Below, one piece after another: positions 21,499-29,144 of a DNA stretch of 56,029 nt (the stretch's first letter is position 1; every line of letters begins with the position of its first letter). The stretch spans positions 1 through 56,029 of the IMG/VR virus record IMGVR_UViG_3300021559_000001; one strand, 5' to 3'. The stretch comes from a virus. The notes below the pieces were generated by a model. It was not told the origin of the DNA and made no database searches. It worked only from the letters and a program-made list of their open reading frames with translations. The position numbers and the translations under genes were made by a program.

Positions 21499-22182
21499 CT
21501 ACTTCCCGCCTCCAAATAAAATTGCTCCAGCAATCGCCGCTATCGCTAGTCCAAGCAAACAATTTCCAAGTGTGGTAGTCGCCGGTCCGCAGGGATCGGG
21601 TTGACCGCAAGCCTCCGCGGCCGTCTGTGTAATCGAGGGCATGGGAGCAATCAACATGGCGCGGGTGAGAACCAGCTTCAGCGGTCCTGACTGGGGAGCG
21701 GGCTGCCGGCATCCGGGAATCTGATCCGCCCACGGTGCACATCTTGGATCGAGGCAGGAACTCACTCCCGTGTACCCCGCATTGGCGCAATCGGCGATGA
21801 GTTGCGCCCCTGCTTTCGATTGCGGAACGGCGCCGCACGCGATCTGTAAGCACGTATCCTCGTCCGGTTCGGGCCGGCCGTAATGCGCCATGAAATCCGC
21901 CGGTGATACCGCTCCCATCCCGCAGCCTTGAACCTGAGCCACGCCGATGGTCGGAGAGAGATCCGCTGGGCTGAGCATGCTTGGTTGCAAGGCTGGGGGA
22001 ACTTCAAAATCCGGGTAGTAGGTGAAGCCTGTAGGATGATTGTCGTTTCGCAGCCATCCCATCTCCTGATCGAATACTGGGGAGAGCTGGGTGATGTCGA
22101 AGGTGGATTGAGAAGGGGCTGTAGCATTGGTGATGAAGCCGGAGCCGCCTTCTTCTGTGCAGTACTCGATTACACCCAGCAT
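21499..22182 (-). CDS. GMG tail-anchored virion protein
   Basis: A 227 aa protein; AAAGGAA precedes the ATG. Residues 1-75 are hydrophilic with aromatic strands, QGCGMGAVSPADFMAHYG lies near 86-103, followed by a Cys-containing region (DTCLQIACGAVPQ, SSCLDPRCAPW) and a C-terminal membrane segment (CLLGLAIAAIAGAILFGGGK). It belongs to the GMG/C-terminal-anchor set although the motif is internal. Confidence 0.76.
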   Translation of the reverse strand: MLGVIEYCTEEGGSGFITNATAPSQSTFDITQLSPVFDQEMGWLRNDNHPTGFTYYPDFEVPPALQPSMLSPADLSPTIGVAQVQGCGMGAVSPADFMAHYGRPEPDEDTCLQIACGAVPQSKAGAQLIADCANAGYTGVSSCLDPRCAPWADQIPGCRQPAPQSGPLKLVLTRAMLIAPMPSITQTAAEACGQPDPCGPATTTLGNCLLGLAIAAIAGAILFGGGK

Positions 22183-22192
22183 AAATTTCCTT

Positions 22193-22462
22193 TGGATTGA
22201 ATCCGTGCTGTCTGCGCTATGATTGCTGTTGCGAGCGCGATCCTATGCAGCCTGCTGAAAAGCGCCTCTCCAAAACAATAAAGTCCATGCTTAATCGGCA
22301 TGCGGTGTTTCTTTTCGGAAACCGTTTCGGAGACTGCCCCGAAGTAGCACAGTATATTGTGGTGGCTCTTTGTAATTTTCAACTGCCGCGAGACTGCCGA
22401 ATCGAATTGTCCCGCGCAACGGCAAGCACGGAACCGCAACCGACAGGACCACCCAAACAATA
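22193..22462. repeat. Inverted-repeat cassette 9 (micro-gene)
   Basis: Arm L 22193-22243 (TTGAATCCGTGCTGTCTGCG, TATGAT box, GCGAGCGCGATCC) and arm R 22407-22462 (CCCGCGCAACGGCAAGC to ACCACCCAAACAATAG) flank gene 22245-22463. The layout is the same as in cassette 5. Confidence 0.72.
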
Positions 22463-22463
22463 G
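22245..22463 (+). CDS. Micro-protein with repeat-encoded tail
   Basis: A 72 aa protein starting MQPAEKRLSKTIKSMLNRHA directly after arm L. A basic helix is followed by a folded-looking centre (GDCPEVAQYIVVALCNFQLP) and the tail SRATASTEPQPTGPPKQ, read from arm R in the same frame as the tails of 6578-6736 and 1001-1252. A competing minus frame (22170-22469, coupled to the upstream gene by ATGA) covers it and is largely repeat-derived; which strand is used, or both, cannot be settled from sequence. Confidence 0.55.
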   Translation: MQPAEKRLSKTIKSMLNRHAVFLFGNRFGDCPEVAQYIVVALCNFQLPRDCRIELSRATASTEPQPTGPPKQ

Positions 22464-22465
22464 GT

Positions 22466-23410
22466 TCATCGCTTCACCATTAAAAATATCCCTACTCCTA
22501 CAGCCGCTAAGATTGCCCACATGGGAACAGAAGTTCCTCCGAGACTCACAGTCCCAGTGAAGAAACTGGAAGCCGTCGAACTCCCCGTCGCTGGAGTCGA
22601 AGTCGACCCGCCCGGGGCCGCAACCGTGAACCCGAAGGAAGCAACCTGCGTCGGACCCACTTTCCAGACTTCCTGCCAGCTTCCAATCTGATCGGAAGTA
22701 ATTTGCCCGTTGTAGCTGAAGTTTCCTTGGGCGTCTGTCGATCCGGTGTTCCCTACCGCGTTCGCTCCATTCTGCCCGCCTGTCACGGTAACTGGAGCAT
22801 TCGGCGAAGCACCTGAGATTTTCACTTGCCACTTGTCCCCGACTTGGAAGACGCCATTATTGCCGGAGGTCAGATTCGTAAAGGTGAACGATAATGGCGC
22901 CGCCTGGGCCGGAGGATTCGAACCCCCTCCCGGCAATGGCGGCCCGGTATAAACTGGCACGCCGGAAACCGGATTCCCATTGGCGTCGAGAATCAATTGC
23001 GATCCGCCCGGTCCAGCGCCGGCGTCGGACGTGTAACCGCCCGCGGGCGTCAGTCCATAGGTGCGAGAGGCGCAATCGGCTGGAGCGATTCCCTGGTTGA
23101 CGCAGTTGGTATAGTCCACCTGGAAATTCGCGTTGTTCGCCAGTTGCATCCGCGTTTGCTGCGCCTGGTGGAGTAGCGCTTGGCAGGTATCCGAGAATGC
23201 CGTCCCCCCTGGCCCTGCGTCTTGCAAGCACGATGGATTTGCAACTGCAGCCGGGGCAACGTAGGCTGCTCCACCTCCGCCGCCGAATTGCGCTTTGTAA
23301 GCATCCGCCATGGCTTGCTGTGCGGGAGTGTAGCCAGGCGTTAAGCCCATGCCGCGGAACGGGAATAAGGGAAATGGAGCTTGACGGACGGGCCGGAGGT
23401 CGAGGTTCAC
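22466..23410 (-). CDS. GMG tail-anchored virion protein with Ig-like region
   Basis: A 314 aa protein starting with GTG (MNLDLRPVRQAPFPLFPF, then RGMGLTPGYTPAQ) in a GTGA overlap. After an Ala/Gln-rich helical part with cysteines, residues about 190-275 form a beta region like a bacterial Ig/adhesin repeat (SFTFTNLTSGNNGVFQVGDK, APVTVTGGQNGANA, NFSYNGQITSDQIG). A Ser/Thr linker leads to the C-terminal membrane segment VPMWAILAAVGVGIFLMVKR. Probably a membrane-attached surface protein. Confidence 0.78.
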   Translation of the reverse strand: MNLDLRPVRQAPFPLFPFRGMGLTPGYTPAQQAMADAYKAQFGGGGGAAYVAPAAVANPSCLQDAGPGGTAFSDTCQALLHQAQQTRMQLANNANFQVDYTNCVNQGIAPADCASRTYGLTPAGGYTSDAGAGPGGSQLILDANGNPVSGVPVYTGPPLPGGGSNPPAQAAPLSFTFTNLTSGNNGVFQVGDKWQVKISGASPNAPVTVTGGQNGANAVGNTGSTDAQGNFSYNGQITSDQIGSWQEVWKVGPTQVASFGFTVAAPGGSTSTPATGSSTASSFFTGTVSLGGTSVPMWAILAAVGVGIFLMVKR

Positions 23411-24093
23411 AGGATCACCGCCGCGATCACCAGGCCGACACCAAGCAGTAAAGGCACGGGAAGCCCGGCCACTGTCGAGGTCGACGCCGAAGAGAGATCA
23501 ATACTGCTGCCCGATGAACTGGGACCGGCGTCTGGAATCACGTTCGGGTCGGTCGCAATCGGTACTCTATACGCTGTGATCCAATCGCATCCCGTGTGCC
23601 CTGGATTCGGACACCATGGCGCCGTACCCCCTTGCACCAGCCGTTCACTGATACACCGTTGGCCGGATGTTCCAAGCGCCGGATTCGAGCATCCCTGCTG
23701 AACCTTGTTAAGCGCTGCGTCGATCAGTTCAAGATAGGCCGCCTGGTTGGTTTGCGTCTTCTGTGAGGCGGGAAGGGATTGCCAACTCGCCTCCAGTTGA
23801 TTCAGTTGCGTCTCGATCTGATCGACAATGTGAGTCGCTTCGATGTTGGTTATATTCGGCGCGAACAAGCTGCCGATGAGACTTGTCAGTGCCCCCACGG
23901 CCGCGACAATCGCGCCGGGGAGCTGCCCGCCCGGTATCATGGCGATCACGCCGCCCGCGCTGAGAAGTCCAGACCCGATGGCGGAAGTGATCGGCCGCAC
24001 ATCACCCAAGCCGCGGTAGTATCCCAAGTCTCCAAGGCCTGGATGCCAGTAGGTTTGAGAATAGAAGGCGCGTTGGATTTGCGATTGCGTCAT
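23407..24093 (-). CDS. Tail-anchored virion protein
   Basis: A 228 aa protein starting MTQSQIQRAFYSQTYWHPGL with GLGDLGYYRGLGD near residues 19-31. A hydrophobic stretch (LLSAGGVIAMIPGGQLPGAI) is followed by a helical region (EATHIVDQIETQLNQLEASW), a Cys-containing part and a C-terminal membrane segment (VPLLLGVGLVIAAVIL). ATGA overlap with the upstream basic protein. Confidence 0.75.
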   Translation of the reverse strand: MTQSQIQRAFYSQTYWHPGLGDLGYYRGLGDVRPITSAIGSGLLSAGGVIAMIPGGQLPGAIVAAVGALTSLIGSLFAPNITNIEATHIVDQIETQLNQLEASWQSLPASQKTQTNQAAYLELIDAALNKVQQGCSNPALGTSGQRCISERLVQGGTAPWCPNPGHTGCDWITAYRVPIATDPNVIPDAGPSSSGSSIDLSSASTSTVAGLPVPLLLGVGLVIAAVIL

Positions 24094-24347
24094 CGTTTCG
24101 CCCGTGCAACCTTCTTTAATGAGAAGCGTGTCAGCCCGTGATTCTTGGCATACTTCTTGGCCGCTGTCTTGGTTCGGAAGATCAGCGCCCCTTTCTTCTT
24201 CGGGTTCGACTTGGGCTTGCCCACCGTGCCCCCGATGACGCGGGCGATGGTCTTCGCCGCCCCGCGCGAGCTGGCCTTGACGAAAAACTTGCCTTGGCCG
24301 TCATAGACCCGGTTCGGATTCGCGCGCCGCTTCTTTCGTTTACTCAT
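24090..24347 (-). CDS. Small basic nucleic-acid-binding-type protein
   Basis: An 85 aa, Lys/Arg-rich protein starting MSKRKKRRANPNRVYDGQGK. The C-terminal half FRTKTAAKKYAKNHGLTRFS matches FRSKAAAETYARSAGLKGYS in the large protein 14649-16169, so both carry one small alpha/beta module. NP/SNPKKK segments recall the basic tract of 10444-11433. Probably condenses or binds virion DNA. Confidence 0.75.
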   Translation of the reverse strand: MSKRKKRRANPNRVYDGQGKFFVKASSRGAAKTIARVIGGTVGKPKSNPKKKGALIFRTKTAAKKYAKNHGLTRFSLKKVARAKR

Positions 24348-24670
24348 CGGTTTTTCGCCATCCAGAATGCTCCTATAGCCAGAGCAATCAATAGAACCGT
24401 GCCGCCCGACATTCCCCCGCTGACTACGCCCGGTTGAACCGCCAGGTATCCGGTTGCTGTATTCGCGTAGGGATTGTAGCTCTGCTGGAGTTGCCCGCTG
24501 AGAAGCGTCGTCTGATAAGCCTGCTGGGCCGCGAGTAATGCCGCGGTTGCCACTTGAGCCGCAGCCGCGTCACTGGCAGCATCTCCAAGTCCCACTGATC
24601 CAACTGCGCTTCCGCGAGGACCGAGGAAAGGCATAGGAGGACGTCCGGGGAAGGGAGTAGCTATGTCCAC
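24344..24670 (-). CDS. Tail-anchored virion protein, 108 aa
   Basis: Starts with GTG at 24670 (MDIATPFPGRPPMPFLGPRG), AAGGAA 5 bases upstream. Ala/Gln-rich helical middle (SDAAAAQVATAALLAAQQAY), then GGMSGG and a C-terminal membrane segment (TVLLIALAIGAFWMA) ending KNR. The start lies 10 bases inside the end of 24661-24930. Confidence 0.72.
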   Translation of the reverse strand: MDIATPFPGRPPMPFLGPRGSAVGSVGLGDAASDAAAAQVATAALLAAQQAYQTTLLSGQLQQSYNPYANTATGYLAVQPGVVSGGMSGGTVLLIALAIGAFWMAKNR

Positions 24671-24930
24671 AATGTTTCCTTTTCTGTGGATAAACCGCCG
24701 TCGTGCTGCCTTTGAAGGTTTCCGGTAATCGAGCCCGCCGTGGTTGTGATTGTGCCTGATGGCGCAATGTGAATGGGTGGCATCACGCAGCCCGTCATCG
24801 TAAATGTGGCTGCCTGAGGTATCGTTTGAATCTGAATTGGTCTGCGACCCACCTGAACAGTCGCGCCGGCCGCCGCGCTCCCGCGATTCAGAAGCGGTTT
24901 CCAAAACAGTAGCCAAAGTAAACGCTTCAT
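24661..24930 (-). CDS. Small exported protein with repeat-encoded tail
   Basis: An 89 aa protein starting MKRLLWLLFWKPLLNRGSAA, a short basic-hydrophobic signal. The middle is beta-rich (TVQVGRRPIQIQTIPQAATF), the end RQHDGGLSTEKETLWT comes from repeat arm L (24685-24725) read backwards. It starts in an ATGA overlap with 24927-25670. Confidence 0.6.
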   Translation of the reverse strand: MKRLLWLLFWKPLLNRGSAAAGATVQVGRRPIQIQTIPQAATFTMTGCVMPPIHIAPSGTITTTAGSITGNLQRQHDGGLSTEKETLWT

Positions 24931-25670
24931 CGCAACACCAGCCAGGCAAGAATCCCTAATCCCACCAAAACCAAACCAGACCAATCGAACCCATCAATGG
25001 GCCACTCTCGTTTCTTTCCATACGGATTCGGAGCTTCCCACCCTGGATAAGGACCGTGTGAAACATCCAGAGCGATTCTTCCGGAAGGCGGATAGCAAGC
25101 CGCGTACACATGAGAGTAACGATTCGGGTCTCGAGGGTCGACGGCCACGGTTACAAAGGAACACGGAATGCCAAGAGCTCGTAGCAAGGAAGGCGTGTAC
25201 TGAGCAAAGCCGTCGCAGTCTTCCAGGGGCCGATTCATCTGGGCAAGATCCTGGGGCCGTACCAGCCACTCCACAATCTCTCCGCTGAAATTCCCAGCCC
25301 ACGGCGCCGAGGAAACCTCGTCCCGCTGGAAGCCTACCTTATTCTTCACGTGCCAGAACGCATCCGAGCACGGATCGCCTGAACCATTGGCGGCTACATA
25401 TTGAGCCTCCTGCTGGATCGGAGCCGAGCCCGAATCGGCTTGCACGTACCGCCGCATCATGTCGATGGTCTGCGCTACCTGGGTGTCTGGATCGGCAGAC
25501 AAGGGGATCGCGTGCCAGTTCACTACTTCACCAAACGCGGGATGGTAGGCTGCGCCTGTCATGAATTCCGCCCGGTCAAGCACGGGAGCCTGACCGGGGT
25601 TGCCGGGGAGAATCACATCGTATCGGTTGACATCAGGCCCAAGCTTGGACCGTAACACCTTGACAATCAA
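24927..25670 (-). CDS. Transglutaminase-like cysteine protein with membrane anchor
   Basis: A 247 aa protein. Residues about 145-215 have the transglutaminase/papain-type core: Cys in EDCDGFAQYTPSLLRALGIP, His in RYSHVYAACY, Asp in IALDVSHG. In phages this fold is used for structural cross-linking or peptide cleavage during assembly. The C-terminal segment LVLVGLGILAWLVLR anchors it in a membrane. The first credible start is TTG at 25670; there is no Shine-Dalgarno sequence, and TATACT lies 11 bases upstream, so leaderless initiation is possible. It is the first gene of the leftward virion operon. Confidence 0.8.
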   Translation of the reverse strand: MIVKVLRSKLGPDVNRYDVILPGNPGQAPVLDRAEFMTGAAYHPAFGEVVNWHAIPLSADPDTQVAQTIDMMRRYVQADSGSAPIQQEAQYVAANGSGDPCSDAFWHVKNKVGFQRDEVSSAPWAGNFSGEIVEWLVRPQDLAQMNRPLEDCDGFAQYTPSLLRALGIPCSFVTVAVDPRDPNRYSHVYAACYPPSGRIALDVSHGPYPGWEAPNPYGKKREWPIDGFDWSGLVLVGLGILAWLVLR

Positions 25671-25749
25671 GTAGATGTTTTAGTATATATAGGACTCTCG
25701 TATCGAGTAGGGTACATGCTGTCCTATTTCAGTCACGCTGGAGGCCGTC

Positions 25750-27633
25750 ATTCCGGTTGACACTGAGCTTTCCCCGCCGCCGAAACGCGCCCAAGGCAGG
25801 CCAAAGCGCGTATCGAAAACGCCAGGGGATCGACCTATAGAGCCTGCCCGCGCCGAATCCGAATCAACTCCCCCAATAAAACCGCAGGAACCCGCCCCAG
25901 CGCCCGAAACTCCCGCCAAACAGCCTTTCTCCTGGGACCGTACACAAGAGGAAGACCGGCTGAAGCGCGCGCCATTCCCCCCAGTCCCCGGCAATGCAAA
26001 GAAGGTCCCCTTCCCCATCTTCGCCAATTATCGGAACGCCATCCCTACCATTCAGGGTGTACACGCCGTGGTCTATGTGCAGCGCTGGCATCCCGTCATG
26101 AAGCCGGTTACCCGCGTCGATGACGATGGCAGGAAGCATGTCGAGAGGCCCAACTGCCTCAAAATCCATCTGGAGGACGGGCCGATCACAGAGCAACTGA
26201 TTTATCAGCAACTAGGGGCAGGGGATTACTCGTTTCGATTGAACGATTCCCGTATCCGCTTGAATGCCGACCCGAACGCCGCGACCGTGGTTTATTCGGA
26301 GCTTAAGGGTAATCGCAATTGGAACGACCAGCCGCCCACTCTCGATTATAAGCAACTCGATTTGACCGATCCGGCGAACGCCAGTTTTATCACCTGGGCG
26401 CGATCAAGAAACCTCTTACCCCCGGAAGGCGAACAGCATAAACAGGATAGCGACATGGCACAAAGCGCGGTAGTTGATAATCTTCTGGATATGGGCAAGG
26501 AAGACCGCGCCCGCCTGGACCGGCTTCAGCAACAGCAACTCGAAAAGGCCGAACGGGAAGCGCGTGAAGCAAAAGCCCGTATTGAAGAGTTGGAAGCAAA
26601 ACTCAACACTCCAACTCCGGTAGAGGGTAAGAAGGAGGATAACGGCATCGTTGGCACGGTGAGCGCCCTGGTCGATATCGTCAAAGCCATCAAGCCCGAG
26701 CCGGACAACTCCCTATCCGCCTATCTTGCTTTACAGATGGAACGCGAGAAAACCCAGCGGGAACAAGATCGCGCCGACCGGCAGGCCGCGGCCGATAATG
26801 CGAAGATCGAACGGGACCGCGCCGACAAGCTGCAGAACGAGATTTTGGCCGATCTGCGCAACCGGGCCAATGTCGCGCCCGTCGCCCCTCCTGCTCAGAA
26901 AACCCTGCTCGAGCAATTCCAGGAGGTCGAAGCCTTCCAGGGAGTCGCGAAGCGTATCGCCCGCGGAGGTCCCGGCGAAGAGGAGCCGGTCAAGGTTGGA
27001 ATGGCGGAGAAAATCATCGAAGCGATACCCGCAGTGGCCCCGATCATCGGGAATTTGTTCACTTTAGGCTTCCAAACCTTCCAGCAATGGAGTCATAATC
27101 AAGCAGTGATCGCCATAGCCAAAGGCGGTAAGACTCCTGAGCCGACGCCGGCCGCAACTCCAGCCGCAAATGGTCAACCCGCTGCGGTTCCCGCAGATCA
27201 GCCTATGCCCCCTACCCTCACGCCCGAACAAGTAGCCCAGCAGCAGCAGTTCACCTTCTATATGCAGATGTTGAGCATGGCCGCGCCGAAGATGCTCAGC
27301 TTTCTCAAGAAAGATATCGAAGATCCCGGCTTCCAGTTCGCCGCCTGGGTGATCGAGAATGCGCCGCATGAACGCGCGGACTATGACGCCATCCGCGAGC
27401 TAGGGATGGAACAGGTGACCGGAGAGCATGGAACGCTGGTAAAGCAGTTCAACCTCGCGCGGGCGAAAATGAACATTCTGAATCTGGTTCAGCATCACCC
27501 GCAGCTTTCCAGCGCCGTAGGTCCGATCCAATCCCGGTTCGATACGTTCCTGGACCAGTTCTTTAACTATGACGAGATCATGGCCGAGCAAGAGCAGGAT
27601 AATCCAGGACCGGAAGGAGCGCCACTGCAATGA
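25750..27633 (+). CDS. Long coiled-coil protein, probable ATT start
   Basis: The frame is open and clearly coding from about 25729, but contains no ATG, GTG or TTG before GTG 26068. The only well-placed ribosome site, GGAGG (25740-25744), sits 5 bases before ATT at 25750, giving 627 aa (first residues PVDTELSPPPKRAQGRPKR). Residues 1-75 are basic and disordered; 75-210 contain a beta domain (FANYRNAIPTIQGVHAVVYV); about 245-290 and 320-385 are long coiled coils; a hydrophobic patch (AIPAVAPIIGNLFTLGFQTF) precedes a helical end. No enzyme motif. The first gene of the rightward operon. Confidence 0.75.
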   Translation: MPVDTELSPPPKRAQGRPKRVSKTPGDRPIEPARAESESTPPIKPQEPAPAPETPAKQPFSWDRTQEEDRLKRAPFPPVPGNAKKVPFPIFANYRNAIPTIQGVHAVVYVQRWHPVMKPVTRVDDDGRKHVERPNCLKIHLEDGPITEQLIYQQLGAGDYSFRLNDSRIRLNADPNAATVVYSELKGNRNWNDQPPTLDYKQLDLTDPANASFITWARSRNLLPPEGEQHKQDSDMAQSAVVDNLLDMGKEDRARLDRLQQQQLEKAEREAREAKARIEELEAKLNTPTPVEGKKEDNGIVGTVSALVDIVKAIKPEPDNSLSAYLALQMEREKTQREQDRADRQAAADNAKIERDRADKLQNEILADLRNRANVAPVAPPAQKTLLEQFQEVEAFQGVAKRIARGGPGEEEPVKVGMAEKIIEAIPAVAPIIGNLFTLGFQTFQQWSHNQAVIAIAKGGKTPEPTPAATPAANGQPAAVPADQPMPPTLTPEQVAQQQQFTFYMQMLSMAAPKMLSFLKKDIEDPGFQFAAWVIENAPHERADYDAIRELGMEQVTGEHGTLVKQFNLARAKMNILNLVQHHPQLSSAVGPIQSRFDTFLDQFFNYDEIMAEQEQDNPGPEGAPLQ

Positions 27634-27708
27634 GCTCACCCCCCGCAGTCATCTTTCGGACCGGAAGGAGCGCCACTGCAATGAGCTCACCCCCCGCAGT
27701 CATCTTTC
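27607..27708 (+). repeat. Exact 51 bp tandem duplication of a start region
   Basis: Bases 27607-27657 and 27658-27708 are identical. The unit includes GGAAGGAGC and the ATG of gene 27630-28304, so the gene has two equally good ribosome sites and starts (27630 and 27681) in the same frame. The exact identity suggests a recent event. Confidence 0.9.
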
Positions 27709-28304
27709 AAAATGTAGGCGATTACATCAAGAGCATGCAGGACCGCCAAGAGGCCATAGATAACCTCTGCCACGCGCTACACGCTTTCTTATCGCAAGGT
27801 ATCCAGGCTGGTATTCAATCGGCCAAGCAGCCGCGCCCGAAGCCGCCCCGCCCCACTATCGAGGATCTGAATAAGGCCCAGGAGAAACTGGACCTGATGC
27901 ACGCCCAACTTGAAGCTCTGCAAAACATGTGCGAGGACATGCCCGATAAGTTCGGTGAGATGATGCGACTCACACAGATGCCGCAGATTCAGCGATGGCT
28001 GGAAGAGGCAGAAAGAGAAGTCGCCTATATCCAAAAAGCGATCGAGGAACCGGAGCCAGAACAGGGTAGCCCATGGGACGGATCTCATCAGCTTTCTGCC
28101 CTTTGTACGATCTGCGCGAAGGGATCAGACCAAGTTGCCTCTTCACCCAAGGTGTTGAATCGCGCAATCATGGAGGCTGGATGGGGCCGTGATTCAGAAG
28201 GTGATTTTCTTTGCCCGGATTGTTTCGCAGCTACCAAAAACCAGCAGCCGTCCGCCGCGCTCCCGTCCACTTCAAACCCAGCCGACAGCACGACCGAGGT
28301 TTAA
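27630..28304 (+). CDS. Helical protein with zinc site, duplicated start
   Basis: 224 aa from ATG 27630 or 207 aa from ATG 27681; the first 17 residues repeat because of the tandem duplication. Helical core (DLNKAQEKLDLMHAQLEALQ, LEEAEREVAYIQKAIEE), then CTICAKG and CPDCFA, a C-x2-C...C-x2-C zinc ribbon near the end. The tail SAALPSTSNPADSTTEV is repeat-derived. The start overlaps the upstream stop (ATGA). Confidence 0.78.
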   Translation: MSSPPAVIFRTGRSATAMSSPPAVIFQNVGDYIKSMQDRQEAIDNLCHALHAFLSQGIQAGIQSAKQPRPKPPRPTIEDLNKAQEKLDLMHAQLEALQNMCEDMPDKFGEMMRLTQMPQIQRWLEEAEREVAYIQKAIEEPEPEQGSPWDGSHQLSALCTICAKGSDQVASSPKVLNRAIMEAGWGRDSEGDFLCPDCFAATKNQQPSAALPSTSNPADSTTEV

Positions 28305-28309
28305 CGCCA

Positions 28310-28615
28310 ATGTTCCTACTAGAAATAGATGATGACGCCTTCCGGGTAGTAAACCCCTCAGGAGAATTCGATGAACCAAGACCCTTTATGGATGTCTCAA
28401 CCATAGACTACCAAGGGAAAGTGTACGGAGCCTTCTTGCAGGGGAAAGAAGAGGAGTTGACTACGGGCAAGGTGTACGATCTTTCCAAGTGGCCAGTGCT
28501 TGTAGAGGTTCCATGCCGGATCGATCCGACAGAATTCGCCTACGACGATGACGAACCAGACGGAGAAGTGATCGACGTAGAGCCCGTTGTAGGAAAGTTA
28601 GGGCCGGTGGAATGA
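28310..28615 (+). CDS. Acidic protein, 101 aa
   Basis: Starts MFLLEIDDDAFRVVNPSGEF 5 bases after the previous stop. Strongly acidic, with beta strands in the middle (VSTIDYQGKVYGAFLQG) and an acidic end (FAYDDDEPDGEVIDVEP). It may shield a basic partner or mimic DNA; no family recognised. Confidence 0.72.
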   Translation: MFLLEIDDDAFRVVNPSGEFDEPRPFMDVSTIDYQGKVYGAFLQGKEEELTTGKVYDLSKWPVLVEVPCRIDPTEFAYDDDEPDGEVIDVEPVVGKLGPVE

Positions 28616-28797
28616 AACGAAAACAACGAGAACAGAAGGGGCTGCTATCCGACAGGGCCGTTATTGAACGGTTCAACCAGATCACCGGCGCCAATGCCGC
28701 AACTTCAGATGAGTTGAATAAGCGGCAGGAGAGGGATAAACCGCCGTTCAAGAATCCGCCAAGGTTTCCGGCTGTCGAAAGCGCGGAGGAATTGTGA
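28612..28797 (+). CDS. Small charged protein with repeat-encoded end
   Basis: A 61 aa protein starting MKRKQREQKGLLSDRAVIER (ATGA overlap). From residue 42 the sequence DKPPFKNPPRFPAVESAEEL is read from repeat L (about 28737-28790) in plus orientation. The unique part is one charged helix plus NQITGANAATSDEL. Confidence 0.65.
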   Translation: MKRKQREQKGLLSDRAVIERFNQITGANAATSDELNKRQERDKPPFKNPPRFPAVESAEEL

Positions 28798-29144
28798 GAC
28801 TGCGCCGAGTCTACCGACGCCGGAATGTCAAACTGACGGCGAAGCAGGAGAAATTACAAGCCGCGCGCGATATCCACGAAATGCGGGCCAGTATTCTATG
28901 TACTGGAGCCGCTCTAGCGCTTGCGAAGTCTTCAGATAATCTGACAGCCTTCGATTATTTGCGCGACATCATCAACACCGAGGTTGCAGAAGCCGTATTG
29001 GATGCGAGCGCCGCCGAGAAGCGTTACGATGAATCCTTTGGGGTTACGCGCATCGATGCGGAATTCGTAAAGCGACATCCACCGCGCGCAGACAAAGCCA
29101 AATCCTCTCCGAAGCAGAAAGCCAAAAACAAAAAGCTTTTATGA
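28794..29144 (+). CDS. Basic helical protein, 116 aa
   Basis: Starts with GTG (GTGA overlap), MRLRRVYRRRNVKLTAKQ. Helical throughout, with a hydrophobic centre (ASILCTGAALALAKS) and a basic end (KSSPKQKAKNKKLL) that resembles other repeat-encoded PKQK tails. Nucleic-acid binding is likely from charge alone. Confidence 0.7.
   Translation: MRLRRVYRRRNVKLTAKQEKLQAARDIHEMRASILCTGAALALAKSSDNLTAFDYLRDIINTEVAEAVLDASAAEKRYDESFGVTRIDAEFVKRHPPRADKAKSSPKQKAKNKKLL

Noticed and set aside
26068-27633. Packaging ATPase in the 627 aa plus-strand protein
   Set aside because: No Walker A or B motif; the sequence is coiled coil with Pro-rich linkers.
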